Positions 36,936 to 46,130 are shown, counted from the first letter of the stretch. The stretch is 58,811 nucleotides of DNA from Desulfuromonadales bacterium (GCA_030145195.1 JAQYVY010000021.1:1-58811); one strand, 5' to 3'. A program made the numbers and translations. Notes: generated from the sequence alone by a model not told the origin.

Positions 36936-37886
36936 TCAACCCTCTTCTTCTCGAATACATTGCTCAGCATATGCCACCGCTTCCTTGGTACCGATAAAAA
37001 CCGGTGCACACTGATCAAGACTCTCAGGATTAATATCCAGAATTCTCTGTTTACCATTCGAAGCAGCACCACCCGCTTGTTCAACCAGAAAGGCCATGGG
37101 GTTTAATTCATAAAGGAGACGCAACTTACCTTGCGGATTGTCAGTAAGATGTGGATAAATAAAGATTCCACCTCGCTTGATCAAAACCTGATTGATATCA
37201 GGAACAAACCCACCTGAGTAGCGCAACTTCGTGCCAGTTGCTTCGAGAGAGCGAACAAACTTCAAGGTCCCTTCTGTATACTTACTGCGCAAACCTCCCG
37301 GGGCATAGATCTTGGCTGGGCCTTCCAACTGAATGTTTTCCTGCACGAGGTCGAATTCCATCAGTTGGTTCATTGCAAATTCATGCACACCTTTTCCAGT
37401 TGAAACCACCATGGTTGTGCGTGGGCCATAAAGAACATAAAGGGCAGCGACCTGATTACGGCCATGCCGTAAAAGGTTGTCCCCTTCGTAGACCGAAACA
37501 ATCGTTCCAACGGCAAGATTAACATCAACCAGAGAAGAGCCATCAAGCGGATCGAAGGCAATAGAATAACGACCGTTGTTCGGAACTGTTACCTCTACGA
37601 TTTCATCAACTTCTTCCGAAGCCATCTTGGCAATAACACCGGAATACATCAGCCGCTTCTGGATGATGCGATCTGACAAAACATCAAGTGCCAGCTGTTG
37701 TTCACCATAGAGATTGGAGGTACCGGCCACACCGAGGTCTCCAGTGCGGATTGCATTAATAATGTATTTTGATGCATTGGCTATTTCACAAATAATTCTG
37801 GTTAGGTCTCGATCGACACCAGTCTCGCGTAAATAGCGACGCAAGTTGACCTGATATTTGGTATGTCCTCTTTCGGCTGAAGCCAT
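36936..37886 (-). CDS. fbp: class I fructose-1,6-bisphosphatase
   Basis: The enzyme makes fructose-6-phosphate in gluconeogenesis. The 316-residue protein has the class I signatures: GNxxGEQQ-like NLYGEQQLALDVLSD, metal site AFDPLDGSSLVDVN, YGPRTTMVVSTGKGV and the substrate-binding GGIFIYPHLTDNPQGKLRLL YE region. AAGGAGG precedes the ATG. It faces the kor operon. Together with the reversible Kor enzyme it fits a bacterium that builds sugars from acetate or other small acids. Confidence 0.95.
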   Translation of the reverse strand: MASAERGHTKYQVNLRRYLRETGVDRDLTRIICEIANASKYIINAIRTGDLGVAGTSNLYGEQQLALDVLSDRIIQKRLMYSGVIAKMASEEVDEIVEVTVPNNGRYSIAFDPLDGSSLVDVNLAVGTIVSVYEGDNLLRHGRNQVAALYVLYGPRTTMVVSTGKGVHEFAMNQLMEFDLVQENIQLEGPAKIYAPGGLRSKYTEGTLKFVRSLEATGTKLRYSGGFVPDINQVLIKRGGIFIYPHLTDNPQGKLRLLYELNPMAFLVEQAGGAASNGKQRILDINPESLDQCAPVFIGTKEAVAYAEQCIREEEG

Positions 37887-38074
37887 AGTATTCCTCCTTG
37901 AAATTCTAAACCTGCATAGTTTAGACGATCACATTTGCAGTAGCAAGCAATCATATAAAAAAGACAGCTTTTGAAACACTCGACCCTGAGTCACGACCCT
38001 GAGTCTTGACGATAACTTAAAAGCTGATAGTATAATTTCGAAAGAGCTAATAACTTTATCATGTCGGAGGAATC

Positions 38075-38611
38075 ATGATGGATCAAGAGATGCCCCGTGA
38101 TGAACAGGACAAAAAAATAGAGGAATCAACCCAGGAATCGGTTCAAGAGCAGGAATCGGTTCAAGAGCAGGAATCGGTTCAAGAGCAGGAATCGGTTCAA
38201 GAGCAGGAATCGGTTCAAGAGCAGGAATCGGTTCAAGAGCAGGAAGAGCAGCATGATCGATTCAAAGATGCAACCGAGAACATTAAAGTGACCACCGAAA
38301 AAATTTGGGGTAACACCCGGCAGGCGTGGAGCAACGCAACCTTCAAGGCCAGCCGATACAAACAACTGGTGCAGAAGAAGATTGATCTTTCGGCCCTACA
38401 CAAGAAAATCAACGCCGCGCATGCCGACCTCGGCAAGCTGATTGATGATCTGCGCGAAGAGGGCAAGAAGAACATTATGAGTTTAGACGAAGTCAAAGAA
38501 ATCCTACAACGGCTCGACGATCTTAAGGTTTCAGCGGCGGAACTTGAGGAAGAGATTGAGGATGTCAAAGTCTCAGAACCACCAGCACAACCTCAGGAAA
38601 AAACCGAGTAA
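38075..38611 (+). CDS. acidic protein with six ESVQEQ repeats
   Basis: I do not recognise a family. The 178-residue protein starts with a charged stretch, then has six exact ESVQEQ repeats (residues about 21-56) encoded by an 18-base direct repeat. The rest is helical and probably coiled coil: DATENIKVTTEKIWGNTRQA, ASRYKQLVQKKIDLSALHKK and LRDDL-like heptads through EEEIEDVK. The repeat is itself Gln/Glu rich and would extend a helix. There is no signal peptide or membrane helix. GGAGG precedes the ATG pair at 38075/38078. It stands alone, divergent from fbp. Confidence 0.8.
   Translation: MMDQEMPRDEQDKKIEESTQESVQEQESVQEQESVQEQESVQEQESVQEQESVQEQEEQHDRFKDATENIKVTTEKIWGNTRQAWSNATFKASRYKQLVQKKIDLSALHKKINAAHADLGKLIDDLREEGKKNIMSLDEVKEILQRLDDLKVSAAELEEEIEDVKVSEPPAQPQEKTE
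38135..38242 (+). repeat. six tandem copies of an 18-base in-frame repeat
   Basis: The unit gaatcggttcaagagcag is repeated six times without a mismatch and keeps frame. Perfect identity suggests recent expansion by slippage. A degenerate unit (gaatcaacccag) precedes it. Confidence 0.95.
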
Positions 38612-38620
38612 TACAAGAAG

Positions 38621-39877
38621 TTAGAGGCTGGCCTGCCATTCATTTCGAATGGCAGGCCAATCCAGACCATAATCCTGATACACCTCTTTGATCACCACGC
38701 GCCAATCCCGTCCACTACCGAGGCCATCCAGGAGTTCTCGTATTTTGTGCCAGCCGTAACGCTCGACCATGAAGTTGACCAGAGAGTAGCTTTGTTGATA
38801 AGCCAACGGCACCTGCTCGGGAACAAGAGCTGAGAAAGACTTATCCAGGGTGCCCTCCCATGACAACAGGTTATGACTCTGTACGGCGGCCTCAAGAGCT
38901 GTCAGCGCAGAAGGGTGAATTCTGCGACCGGCAACTTCTGCCAGGCCCTCATTCAGCCAGACAGGGGCGTGCCGGTTTGCCAGAAAATGCACTACAGCAT
39001 GGGCGTACTCATGGTAGAGCAGCGACTTAAAGACAGGGGTCATATGATGAATATTGCCGAGAGGAAGGCGAATTTTACCGTCATAGACTGCGCCCGCCCA
39101 ATCGGGCGAGGCCGTTACGGCCGTAAAATCTTGCTTGGTGTAAAGCAATACCGGCACAGTGACATCAGGATAGTAAGCTAAATCAGAGCCAAGCTCGGCA
39201 TAAACATCTTCGAGTGCCTCTACAATTGAGGTCGCCAGCCCGGCAGCCTGCTCACCGTCGATGAAAGAGAGCTGAAAACGCCCCCTCACCTCCCGTCCCA
39301 TTTCCTGCTCGACCTGCCACTCCCGCTGGATCTTATTCAGCAACTGATCAATCTGTGCAGAATCAACATGCTCACGGGCCCGAGTCAGGGCATCCAACGC
39401 CTCAGGCATGCGGCCATCGGCATAATAGGCCTTGCCAAGGAGAAGTTGAATATCGGCATGCTCAGGATTAATACCAATCGCCTGATCTAAGACAGTAACG
39501 GCTTCTGCATACTTCCCCTGCCGATACCAGGCTATAGCCTCGCCCTGCCAAAGGCGCAAATCGTCTACAGCATAGTTTCGCCCCTCAATAAAAGACTCCC
39601 GAGCAGCCGAAAAATCACCAGTTCGCAACAGTTGAAAACCCTGACCGAGATAAGCGACCGTCAGAAGATTATCCACTCGGTCCGAATCAGGCAACCGAGA
39701 CGCGGCGTCGTGCAAAAGTTCAAGGGCTTCGGCATATTGATGTTGTTCAAGATGTGTAACAGCATCGTTAAGGAGGTGTTTCACAGAGGCACACGCCGGA
39801 GAAGTTGTGAGCAAGAGAGTGAAAAAGGCTAAAAAGAGAGGCAAATAGTGACGAAGATGAGAATACAAAGGCATCAT
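38621..39877 (-). CDS. exported TPR protein with gluzincin (peptidase MA-like) domain
   Basis: The 418-residue protein has a signal peptide (about 1-30, LTTSPACA), TPR repeats at about 35-180, and a peptidase MA-superfamily domain from about 200. HEYAH at 289-293 followed by WLNEGLAE with Glu310 is the HExxH...E zinc site, so it is probably an active peptidase. The ATG at 39877 is chosen; it comes 17 bases after the CysZ-like stop, whereas a longer TTG-started version would overlap it. Its substrate is unknown. Confidence 0.85.
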   Translation of the reverse strand: MMPLYSHLRHYLPLFLAFFTLLLTTSPACASVKHLLNDAVTHLEQHQYAEALELLHDAASRLPDSDRVDNLLTVAYLGQGFQLLRTGDFSAARESFIEGRNYAVDDLRLWQGEAIAWYRQGKYAEAVTVLDQAIGINPEHADIQLLLGKAYYADGRMPEALDALTRAREHVDSAQIDQLLNKIQREWQVEQEMGREVRGRFQLSFIDGEQAAGLATSIVEALEDVYAELGSDLAYYPDVTVPVLLYTKQDFTAVTASPDWAGAVYDGKIRLPLGNIHHMTPVFKSLLYHEYAHAVVHFLANRHAPVWLNEGLAEVAGRRIHPSALTALEAAVQSHNLLSWEGTLDKSFSALVPEQVPLAYQQSYSLVNFMVERYGWHKIRELLDGLGSGRDWRVVIKEVYQDYGLDWPAIRNEWQASL

Positions 39878-39893
39878 TTTTCTCGACCAGAGA

Positions 39894-40730
39894 TTAATCA
39901 ACGTTTAACGACTCCTGAGTGACCACTGCCGGGTTGTCGGTGACAACGGATTTCGTTGCGATGGCTATCAAACCTGCATCTTCACACCATATTCTGGTTG
40001 CACCAATGACAGCCAGCGGAATACAGAAGAACTGAAAAAAAGGAACCGACAGAGTCGCCAACACCCCGCAACCGAACCCAAGCATAAGAAACTTTCGGGC
40101 GAAGATATAGCTTTTCTGCTCCTTGAAAAACTGGCGTTTTCGCACCATGACAAAGCCGAGATACTCAATGCAGAGAAAAAAAAGTGTCAAACTGATGGCC
40201 AGAACGGTGTAGAGGCTGTTGCCGAGCCCGGGGATCAAATTTAAAGGCAAAATCAGCACCATGATCACAACAAAGATCCACATTTTTTTTGCTTCGAGGA
40301 GAATCGTTCGCCACGCATCCCGTAAAAACTGGCGGAACAAAAAGGGCTCGTCGTTGATTGCACCGGTCAAAGTTTCCTCGGTTCGCTCTGAGAGTAAATC
40401 GTTAAAGGGGGAAGCGATCAGGTTACCAACTACGGTGAAGCTAAAAAAGACCAAAATCGCCGTCAACAAGACGGCCACAACCCAGAGAAACCAGTAAAGA
40501 ATCGACCAGTACCAGGCCTCCCCCTGCGGAATATATTCAACCACAGTGGAGCCAAAAAATTCGAGACCCAGATAAACCGCACCGGAAAAAACCAAAACAT
40601 TGATCAAAAAAGGAATCAGGATGTACTGAATCAAACGCGGATGACTACGCAGAATACGCACACTGCGAAACGGGGAGAAAAAACCTCGTGTAAAATTGAC
40701 TACGAAATTTCTCTGCGTTTTCTCAGCCAT
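39894..40730 (-). CDS. CysZ/EI24-family membrane protein
   Basis: The 278-residue protein has about five hydrophobic helices and the EI24/CysZ core: GFFSPFRSVRILRSHPRLIQ at the N-terminus, FFSFTVVGNLIASPFNDLLS in the middle and GFGCGVLATLSVPFFQFFCI near the end. CysZ is a sulfate importer in gammaproteobacteria, but many relatives lack tested function and no cysteine-synthesis gene is nearby. GGAGG precedes the ATG. The next gene, a TPR metallopeptidase, follows by 16 bases in the same unit. Confidence 0.82.
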   Translation of the reverse strand: MAEKTQRNFVVNFTRGFFSPFRSVRILRSHPRLIQYILIPFLINVLVFSGAVYLGLEFFGSTVVEYIPQGEAWYWSILYWFLWVVAVLLTAILVFFSFTVVGNLIASPFNDLLSERTEETLTGAINDEPFLFRQFLRDAWRTILLEAKKMWIFVVIMVLILPLNLIPGLGNSLYTVLAISLTLFFLCIEYLGFVMVRKRQFFKEQKSYIFARKFLMLGFGCGVLATLSVPFFQFFCIPLAVIGATRIWCEDAGLIAIATKSVVTDNPAVVTQESLNVD

Positions 40731-41052
40731 AGCGGTTCCTCCATATAAAGTTAATGCTGTATAGCAACCCCGGCGAAATGGACTTTAACCAAAACGAGAT
40801 TAACCTAAGTGCAAGTACCGTCTAACAAGTTAGCATAAACTTTCTTCCGAGCCAACCGATCACCTGACCTGCCTAAATTCAAGACACCCTTGCCTTAAGT
40901 TTAAGCAAAAGCATCAGGGGCGAACCCACACATGATCCATAAATACCTGATTTTATGAAGTAAAATTTCGGCACAGGAGTTGAAAGGGCTTTGTAAAGGC
41001 ACTGACAATGTGGTCGGTACCTTAACAGAGCAGACAAGGAGGTCTGAAACCC
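40731..41052. promoter_or_regulatory. divergent intergenic region between the cysZ-like gene and amt
   Basis: These 322 bases hold no gene. On the plus strand GGCAC-aggag-TTGAA at 40970-40984 resembles a sigma-54 promoter, but the -12 GC is GA, so it is a weak match. It would place the amt transcript start near 40996. No terminator or hexaloop pair like that upstream of glnK is present. Confidence 0.3.
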
Positions 41053-42267
41053 ATGGATAACGCTGTCCAATCTCTCGCTCATTCAGGCGACGTCTTATTT
41101 TTGATGCTTGGCGCGGTCATGGTTTTTGCCATGCACGCTGGCTTCGCCTTTCTTGAACTCGGTACGGTACGGAAGAAAAACCAAACCAACGCTCTGGTCA
41201 AAATCCTCACCGACTGGTCAGTCTCAACCGTTGTCTACTTCTTGATCGGCTACCCGATAGCTTACGGTGTACACTTTTTCGTCTCCGCAGAAGACATGAT
41301 CGGCACAAATCAAGGCTATGAGCTGGTTCGCTTCTTCTTCTTGCTTTGCTTTGCAGCCTGCATTCCGGCAATCATCTCTGGAGGCATTGCCGAACGAACC
41401 CGCTTCTGGCCGCAAGTTCTGGCGGGTGGCATCTTTGCCGGACTGACCTACCCGATCTTCGAGTCTTTCATCTGGGGACAGAACAGTTCCGGCCTGCAGG
41501 CCTGGTTTGAGGGGACCTTTGGCGCGCCTTTCCACGATTTCGCAGGCAGCGTAGTCGTCCACTCCATGGGTGGTTGGCTGGCACTCCCGGCAATTCTGTT
41601 GCTCGGACCGCGCATGGGTCGCTGGGTCCGCGGCAAGAGCCACGCCATTCCAATCAGCAACATTCCGTTCCTGGCGCTCGGCAGCTGGATCCTGGCCATT
41701 GGCTGGTTCGGCTTTAATGTCATGAGCGCGCAAAATCTGAGCGGCATTTCCGGTCTGGTTGCGGTCAACTCGCTGATGGCCATGGTGGGCGGCGTTATCT
41801 TTGCCATCGTGGCCACCAAGTGCGACCCCGGTTTCGCCCACAACGGTGCCCTGGCTGGATTAATTGCCATCTGTGCCGGATCCGATCTGGTGCATCCGTT
41901 CTCCGCTTTTTTGATCGGCGGCATCGGTGCCTTGATCTTCGTTTACGGTTTTAAGTGGGAACAAGAGGTTCTCAAGATCGACGATGTCCTCGGGGTATGG
42001 CCGTTGCACGGCATCATCGGCACTTGGGGAGGTATCTCCACCGGCATTTTTGGTTATACCGCACTGGGAGGCCTCGGAGGGATCAGCTTCATCTCACAGC
42101 TCGCTGGCAGCCTTCTGGCCGTTGCCTACGCATTGACCACCGGCTTCGCGGTCTACTCTGTTATTATCAAAGTCTTCGGCTTCCGCCTTACGGATGAAGA
42201 TGAGTTCCGTGGATCGGACCTCTCAATTCACAACATTACGGCTTATCCGGAAGACCGGGTTTCCTGA
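41053..42267 (+). CDS. amt: ammonium transporter, Amt family (no signal peptide)
   Basis: This 404-residue, eleven-helix Amt protein carries ammonium across the inner membrane. The family signature HDFAGSVVVHSMGGWLALPA has the first pore His, and DDVLGVWPLHGIIGTWGGIS has the second. The C-terminal tail has the EDEFRGSDLS motif that contacts PII proteins. Unlike AmtB at 47030-48415 it has no cleavable signal. GGAGG precedes the ATG. It is a single-gene unit closed by a terminator at 42291-42328, without its own glnK. Confidence 0.94.
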   Translation: MDNAVQSLAHSGDVLFLMLGAVMVFAMHAGFAFLELGTVRKKNQTNALVKILTDWSVSTVVYFLIGYPIAYGVHFFVSAEDMIGTNQGYELVRFFFLLCFAACIPAIISGGIAERTRFWPQVLAGGIFAGLTYPIFESFIWGQNSSGLQAWFEGTFGAPFHDFAGSVVVHSMGGWLALPAILLLGPRMGRWVRGKSHAIPISNIPFLALGSWILAIGWFGFNVMSAQNLSGISGLVAVNSLMAMVGGVIFAIVATKCDPGFAHNGALAGLIAICAGSDLVHPFSAFLIGGIGALIFVYGFKWEQEVLKIDDVLGVWPLHGIIGTWGGISTGIFGYTALGGLGGISFISQLAGSLLAVAYALTTGFAVYSVIIKVFGFRLTDEDEFRGSDLSIHNITAYPEDRVS

Positions 42268-42290
42268 ACAGTTCAGTTTAACAAACCAAC

Positions 42291-42328
42291 AAAGCCGATC
42301 ACCGCGAGATAGCAGTGATCGGCTTTTT
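42291..42328 (+). terminator. intrinsic terminator after amt
   Basis: GCCGATCAC (42294-42302) pairs exactly with GTGATCGGC (42315-42323), followed by five T. Confidence 0.9.
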
Positions 42329-42372
42329 GCTTATAGTTCTTAAAATCATGAGTCTATGAGAAAGGAATATCA

Positions 42373-42431
42373 GTCACAGAGACATAGTGAGAAAACAGGC
42401 TGCTAAAGTGATGCCTCCGTGACTCTGTGGC
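42373..42431. repeat. copy of the dispersed cacagagacac repeat with both arms
   Basis: The left arm gtcacagagacatagtgag (42373-42391) and right arm ctccgtgactctgtggc (42415-42431) form an imperfect inverted repeat with a 23-base middle. It sits between two converging genes. Confidence 0.55.
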
Positions 42432-42472
42432 AAAGGCTTTGTCAATTATAAGACCAAAAACAAACCGGATCG

Positions 42473-43669
42473 TCAGCTGCACACCCGGTTACGGCCAGTC
42501 TTCTTGGCCTGGTAAAGAGCCTTGTCAGCAGCCTTGAGTAGCTGTTCTGAGGTCGTATTGTTATCATCACGAGTTGCAGCGCCGATGCTGACTGTCACCT
42601 GAAGCTTGGCGCTATCCGACTTCTTGCTCGTAAGAGTTTCGGGCTTCTGTTTTGGTCGTTTCCGTCCACGAATTAAAAATCCGGCCTGAGCGATCGCTTC
42701 TCTAAGCTCTTCAAGGTGCGGCAAAGCGCGTTTCAGATCCTTACTGGGGAAGATAACCACAAACTCCTCGCCGCCATAACGGTAAGCTCGGCCACCGCCG
42801 GTCACCCGACGCAAGCAGGTAGCCACCATCCGCAAGACCTGGTCGCCAATATCGTGTCCATGCGTGTCATTGACTTTCTTGAAATGATCAACATCAACCA
42901 TTGCCACGGTGTAACGTCGTCCGACCTTGAGCAAATATTCATTCATAGCCCGTCGCGCTGGCAAACCGGTTAACTCATCGTTAAAGGCCATACTGAAACT
43001 GCTCTCAACGAGTGCCGTAACCATAAGAAAAACCGCAAAACCACCCCAGAGGGCAAAGTCGTCTGGCCAGGCCAAGCCAACCAGAACGAACCACAGAGTC
43101 CAGAAGAAGCTGCTCTCCAGCGCCTCTGGCTTCTTGAAGAACCGCAACAGTAAACCGGCAGCGCAGAAGAGGATAATCAGCAGAGAGAGTTGCGAGAAAG
43201 GCAGGTTCGGCAACGGGATTGTGGTGACCAAGGGACGCTCAACAAATGCAATCGTCTCCCCAGCCCGGTACAGATAAAGCCAAGCAAGCCCTCCCACTTC
43301 TGCGGTTAGAATTGCCATCCGACTCAGTCCATGCAAGGTGAAGAGGCCCCGCTCCGACCACCAGCAAAAGAGTAGCAGATTCAGTGGAATCAGAACCGGC
43401 GTCACGGCCAGTAGGCACTCACGACCATAAGGTGTCGCAAAGGTCAAGGCACGTTCAGAGAGCACCAACAGCAGAATAACCCAGAGCATTCGGGTTCGGT
43501 TGAATCTCCAGCCAAGTAGAACACCGACGATAACCGCCACGATGGGGAAAAAAGACGCCAGAGGCTGCCATGAGGGTGGAATGGAGACGTTAAATTGAAG
43601 ATAGAGCACCGCGGCAAAGAGTACGCCGCCGGGAAAAATCAACAAAAAAAGAGTTTTCATAATAAACAT
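42473..43669 (-). CDS. membrane diguanylate cyclase (GGDEF)
   Basis: The protein makes cyclic-di-GMP at the inner membrane. Residues about 1-215 are six or so hydrophobic helices of a MASE-like sensor. The GGDEF domain starts at FNDELTGLPARRAMNEYL and has the active site RYGGEEF. The five residues before it are not preceded by RxxD, so the usual inhibitory site is missing. A basic insertion (RGRKRPKQKPETLTSKK) lies between GGEEF and the last strand. The start at 43669 (MFIMKTLF) is the best of several ATGs; none has a strong ribosome site. The protein is about 398 residues. Confidence 0.9.
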   Translation of the reverse strand: MFIMKTLFLLIFPGGVLFAAVLYLQFNVSIPPSWQPLASFFPIVAVIVGVLLGWRFNRTRMLWVILLLVLSERALTFATPYGRECLLAVTPVLIPLNLLLFCWWSERGLFTLHGLSRMAILTAEVGGLAWLYLYRAGETIAFVERPLVTTIPLPNLPFSQLSLLIILFCAAGLLLRFFKKPEALESSFFWTLWFVLVGLAWPDDFALWGGFAVFLMVTALVESSFSMAFNDELTGLPARRAMNEYLLKVGRRYTVAMVDVDHFKKVNDTHGHDIGDQVLRMVATCLRRVTGGGRAYRYGGEEFVVIFPSKDLKRALPHLEELREAIAQAGFLIRGRKRPKQKPETLTSKKSDSAKLQVTVSIGAATRDDNNTTSEQLLKAADKALYQAKKTGRNRVCS

Positions 43670-43880
43670 GATCGGGTCACCACATAAATTGCAAGATATT
43701 ATGACCCATACAATAACACGATACGAAAACGATCTGCCAGTACCGTAACAACTGTTTGAGAACAAAGACTAGCATCGTAAAAAGGGAACCTGTTGACAGC
43801 ACAACCCAACTCGCAGTAGAAGTATTTTGCGGTAGCAGAAAGAATGTAATGACCTGATTATTTTAGCAACGGAGAAAATA

Positions 43881-44405
43881 ATGAACGCTCATGCTGAAAC
43901 AATAATTATCGACTTTACCTGCAAGGAAACGACCGAAGAGTGGTATGTGATCGACGACCGGATCATGGGGGGATCATCACAAAGTCGTACCGAATATCTT
44001 AACGGAATCGGCATGAGATTTACCGGAAAGGTTTCACTTGAAAACAATGGAGGGTTCGCCTCAATCCGTTCGGAATCAGCCGATTACGACCTGAGCGCAG
44101 CCAGCGGAGTGACCCTCTGCATCAAGGGAGACGGCCGCAAGTACAAGCTCAGTCTGCGCACCGACGATTACTTTGACGGTATCAGTTACCAGGCGGAGTT
44201 TGAGACAAAAAATCATGAATGGGAAGAGATTCAACTTCCCTTTGATAGTTTCATTCCAACTCACCACGGCCAGAAGCTGACCACCGTGTCACCTTTTGAC
44301 AAATCCAGGGTTCAAAGCTTCGGCCTGTTCATCGCCAACCACCTGGATGAACCGTTCCAACTCGATGTCGCCTGGATCAAGGCCCTGAGTTCAATCTCAG
44401 ACTGA
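43881..44405 (+). CDS. CIA30-domain protein
   Basis: The 174-residue protein is a single CIA30 (complex I intermediate-associated protein 30) beta-sandwich: VIDDRIMGGSSQS, FTGKVSLENNGGFASIRSES, CIKGDGRKYKLSLRTDDYFD, and later IQLPFDSFIPTHHGQ. Bacterial CIA30 proteins are widespread but mostly of unknown function. It has no signal peptide. GGAG precedes the ATG. It stands between the GGDEF gene (opposite strand) and an L,D-transpeptidase. The 286 bases after it (44406-44691) show no convincing gene, only a run of nine C near 44655. Confidence 0.85.
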   Translation: MNAHAETIIIDFTCKETTEEWYVIDDRIMGGSSQSRTEYLNGIGMRFTGKVSLENNGGFASIRSESADYDLSAASGVTLCIKGDGRKYKLSLRTDDYFDGISYQAEFETKNHEWEEIQLPFDSFIPTHHGQKLTTVSPFDKSRVQSFGLFIANHLDEPFQLDVAWIKALSSISD

Positions 44406-44691
44406 CTCCCGTGCGAAACGCCAGAAGGGGAACAATTCAGGAAGCTGTTACACTGCTAAGAGCTCTGCAGCCGTTTCAGAACACCGTGAAACAACGTATA
44501 TTTCTCAAGACCTCTCAGCAGATTTTGAGCTTCGACAATCCACAACAAAACATCCAACTCGCTATTCTTACAGCGCCTTTCCAGAGAAAGACTGAATCGC
44601 AACACTTACGGCACGAGTTTTGCTGACCTCTTTAGTAAAGATTCTCGCTACGCCCCCCCCCGAGGCTTATAGGCTCAGAGGGGCTGAACCG

Positions 44692-45225
44692 ATGCAGCAA
44701 AGGAGATTCAGCTTGCCTGGCTTGATGCGTCCCGTTATTTTACTCTCGATTCTACTGCTCACCGCTCTCTCTGCCAATCAGGCACAAAGTTCCACCGAGC
44801 TACGCGCCAACCATGTCATTGTTAAAAAATCAGCCCGCACACTCTACCTGTTTCAAGACCAAAAGCTGCTCAAAACCTTTCCAGTCTCATTAGGCAAAAA
44901 TCCGATTGGACATAAACTTTACCAAGGTGATCGCCGGACCCCGGAAGGTCGTTACCAGCTCGACTGGCGCAACGCCAACAGCAAGTTTTACCGCTCAATT
45001 CACATTTCATATCCCAACCTGACAGATCGCCGTCAAGCAAACCAGAAAGGCGTTAACCCAGGTGGCAGCATCATGATTCACGGCCTTCCGAATAAATATG
45101 CCGATGGCGCCGAAGTCATGCTCGATCTCAATTGGACAGACGGCTGTATTGCTGTATCAAACCGGGCGATTGAAGAGATCTGGCAACTGGTTGCAGATAA
45201 CACCACTATCGACATCATCCCCTGA
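44692..45225 (+). CDS. L,D-transpeptidase (YkuD domain)
   Basis: This enzyme cross-links or trims peptidoglycan in the periplasm. A signal peptide or anchor (about residues 1-32) precedes a YkuD domain from about 40: HVIVKKSARTLYLFQDQKLL, then DRRTPEGRY, and the catalytic region IHGLPNKYADG plus WTDGCIAVSN with the nucleophile Cys. The ATG at 44692 has GAGGGG upstream; a TTG at 44713 with AAAGGAG is nearly as good. The length (about 177 residues) is normal for a single-domain member. It is distinct from the large YcbB-type enzyme at 52739-54457. Confidence 0.88.
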   Translation: MQQRRFSLPGLMRPVILLSILLLTALSANQAQSSTELRANHVIVKKSARTLYLFQDQKLLKTFPVSLGKNPIGHKLYQGDRRTPEGRYQLDWRNANSKFYRSIHISYPNLTDRRQANQKGVNPGGSIMIHGLPNKYADGAEVMLDLNWTDGCIAVSNRAIEEIWQLVADNTTIDIIP

Positions 45226-45446
45226 CAGACGGTCCGACTTAAACAGAAGAGGCTGAGGCATCGGCTAACCCTCAGGATTTCAGTAAATTCTGGCATACAA
45301 CCCTGACATTCGCTCTCAAATCTCCAAACACCTGACCTCGACCAACCAATTTCTCGCTCCCCCCAAAGTCAGCCCCCCCCCTGGCATAAGACAAACCAAC
45401 TGATAGAATAGTTAAACTTTATTCAATTCCAAAAAAGGAGAGAATT

Positions 45447-46082
45447 ATGCTGAGGTTCCTATCTGTGTTGATCCTGTTAGTTGGGCTGGTGGGGTTCGGT
45501 TGCGATTCTGCGGAACAGGCTCAGCCGCAGGCCGAAACGGTTGTCAAAGAACAACCGCCCGTTATTAAAGAAAAAATCATCGTGCCCGTTGCGGAAACAA
45601 CACCAACACCAACGGCAGATAAGACCGTCGAGGCAACAGAGGCGGCCACTGAAACGACCGCGGCTATTGTCGACCAGGCAACAACCTTGGCCGAAAAAGC
45701 GGCAAACGTTACCGAAGAAACCACCGTGACGATGGAACCGCCGGGGGTTAAGTTCACACAGGAAGCTGAAGAAGCCATTCAGACAACGACCGAGACCGCG
45801 ACAGGGGCAATGACAAAAGCTGAAGAGCAAGTCGCAACAGCCATCACCGACACGACAAAGAAGGTGCCCTCACCAGAGCAAATCGTGCTCCAGGCCAGCT
45901 ACGGCAACATCACTTTCCCGCATAACATGCACGCCGAAGCATACGATTGTACGACTTGCCATGGGGCAGAAGCGCCGGGGAAGTTTGAACTGACCAAGGA
46001 GGTCGCCCACCCGCTCTGTAAAGATTGCCATAAAAAAGAGGGCGCGGGACCAACAGGATGTCGCGACTGTCACGTAAAGTAA
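45447..46082 (+). CDS. lipoprotein-anchored triheme cytochrome c7 (PpcA-like)
   Basis: The signal ends LVGFGC followed by Asp, which by the E. coli rule keeps a lipoprotein at the inner membrane. Residues about 20-140 are a Thr/Ala/Glu/Pro-rich tether with no fold. The last 67 residues match Geobacter PpcA: EQIVLQASYGNITFPHNMH, CTTCH, TKEVAHPLCKDCH and GPTGCRDCH. All six axial His and all three CxxCH motifs are present, so three bis-His hemes are expected. PpcA-type c7 proteins are normally small and soluble in the periplasm. Here one is tethered, probably passing electrons from the quinone-side machinery outward. GGAG precedes the ATG and it is a single-gene unit. Confidence 0.9.
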   Translation: MLRFLSVLILLVGLVGFGCDSAEQAQPQAETVVKEQPPVIKEKIIVPVAETTPTPTADKTVEATEAATETTAAIVDQATTLAEKAANVTEETTVTMEPPGVKFTQEAEEAIQTTTETATGAMTKAEEQVATAITDTTKKVPSPEQIVLQASYGNITFPHNMHAEAYDCTTCHGAEAPGKFELTKEVAHPLCKDCHKKEGAGPTGCRDCHVK

Positions 46083-46130
46083 CCACTGCAGCAGTTTTCC
46101 CGTCAATGTGTCCAAGGTTCGGTGCGATGA

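Noticed and set aside
37981-38008. Repeat of cgaccctgagtc upstream of the ESVQEQ gene as an operator
   Set aside because: Only two adjacent copies of about 12 bases with no symmetry or promoter relation; probably local slippage.
38135-38242. CRISPR-like array of regular repeats
   Set aside because: The 18-base units are directly adjacent with no spacers and are in frame inside a coding gene.
40985-41052. A second hexaloop/terminator leader before amt
   Set aside because: No paired 6-base loops with A1/G4 and no T-run hairpin are present.
44411-44626. 71-codon open frame after the CIA30 gene
   Set aside because: GTG start, no ribosome site, no recognisable pattern, and composition like the non-coding flank.
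45375-45420. sigma-54 promoter upstream of the cytochrome (ctggcataagac)
   Set aside because: The -12 GC is absent at the required distance; a TAGAAT -10 nearby is the better candidate, though without a clear -35.
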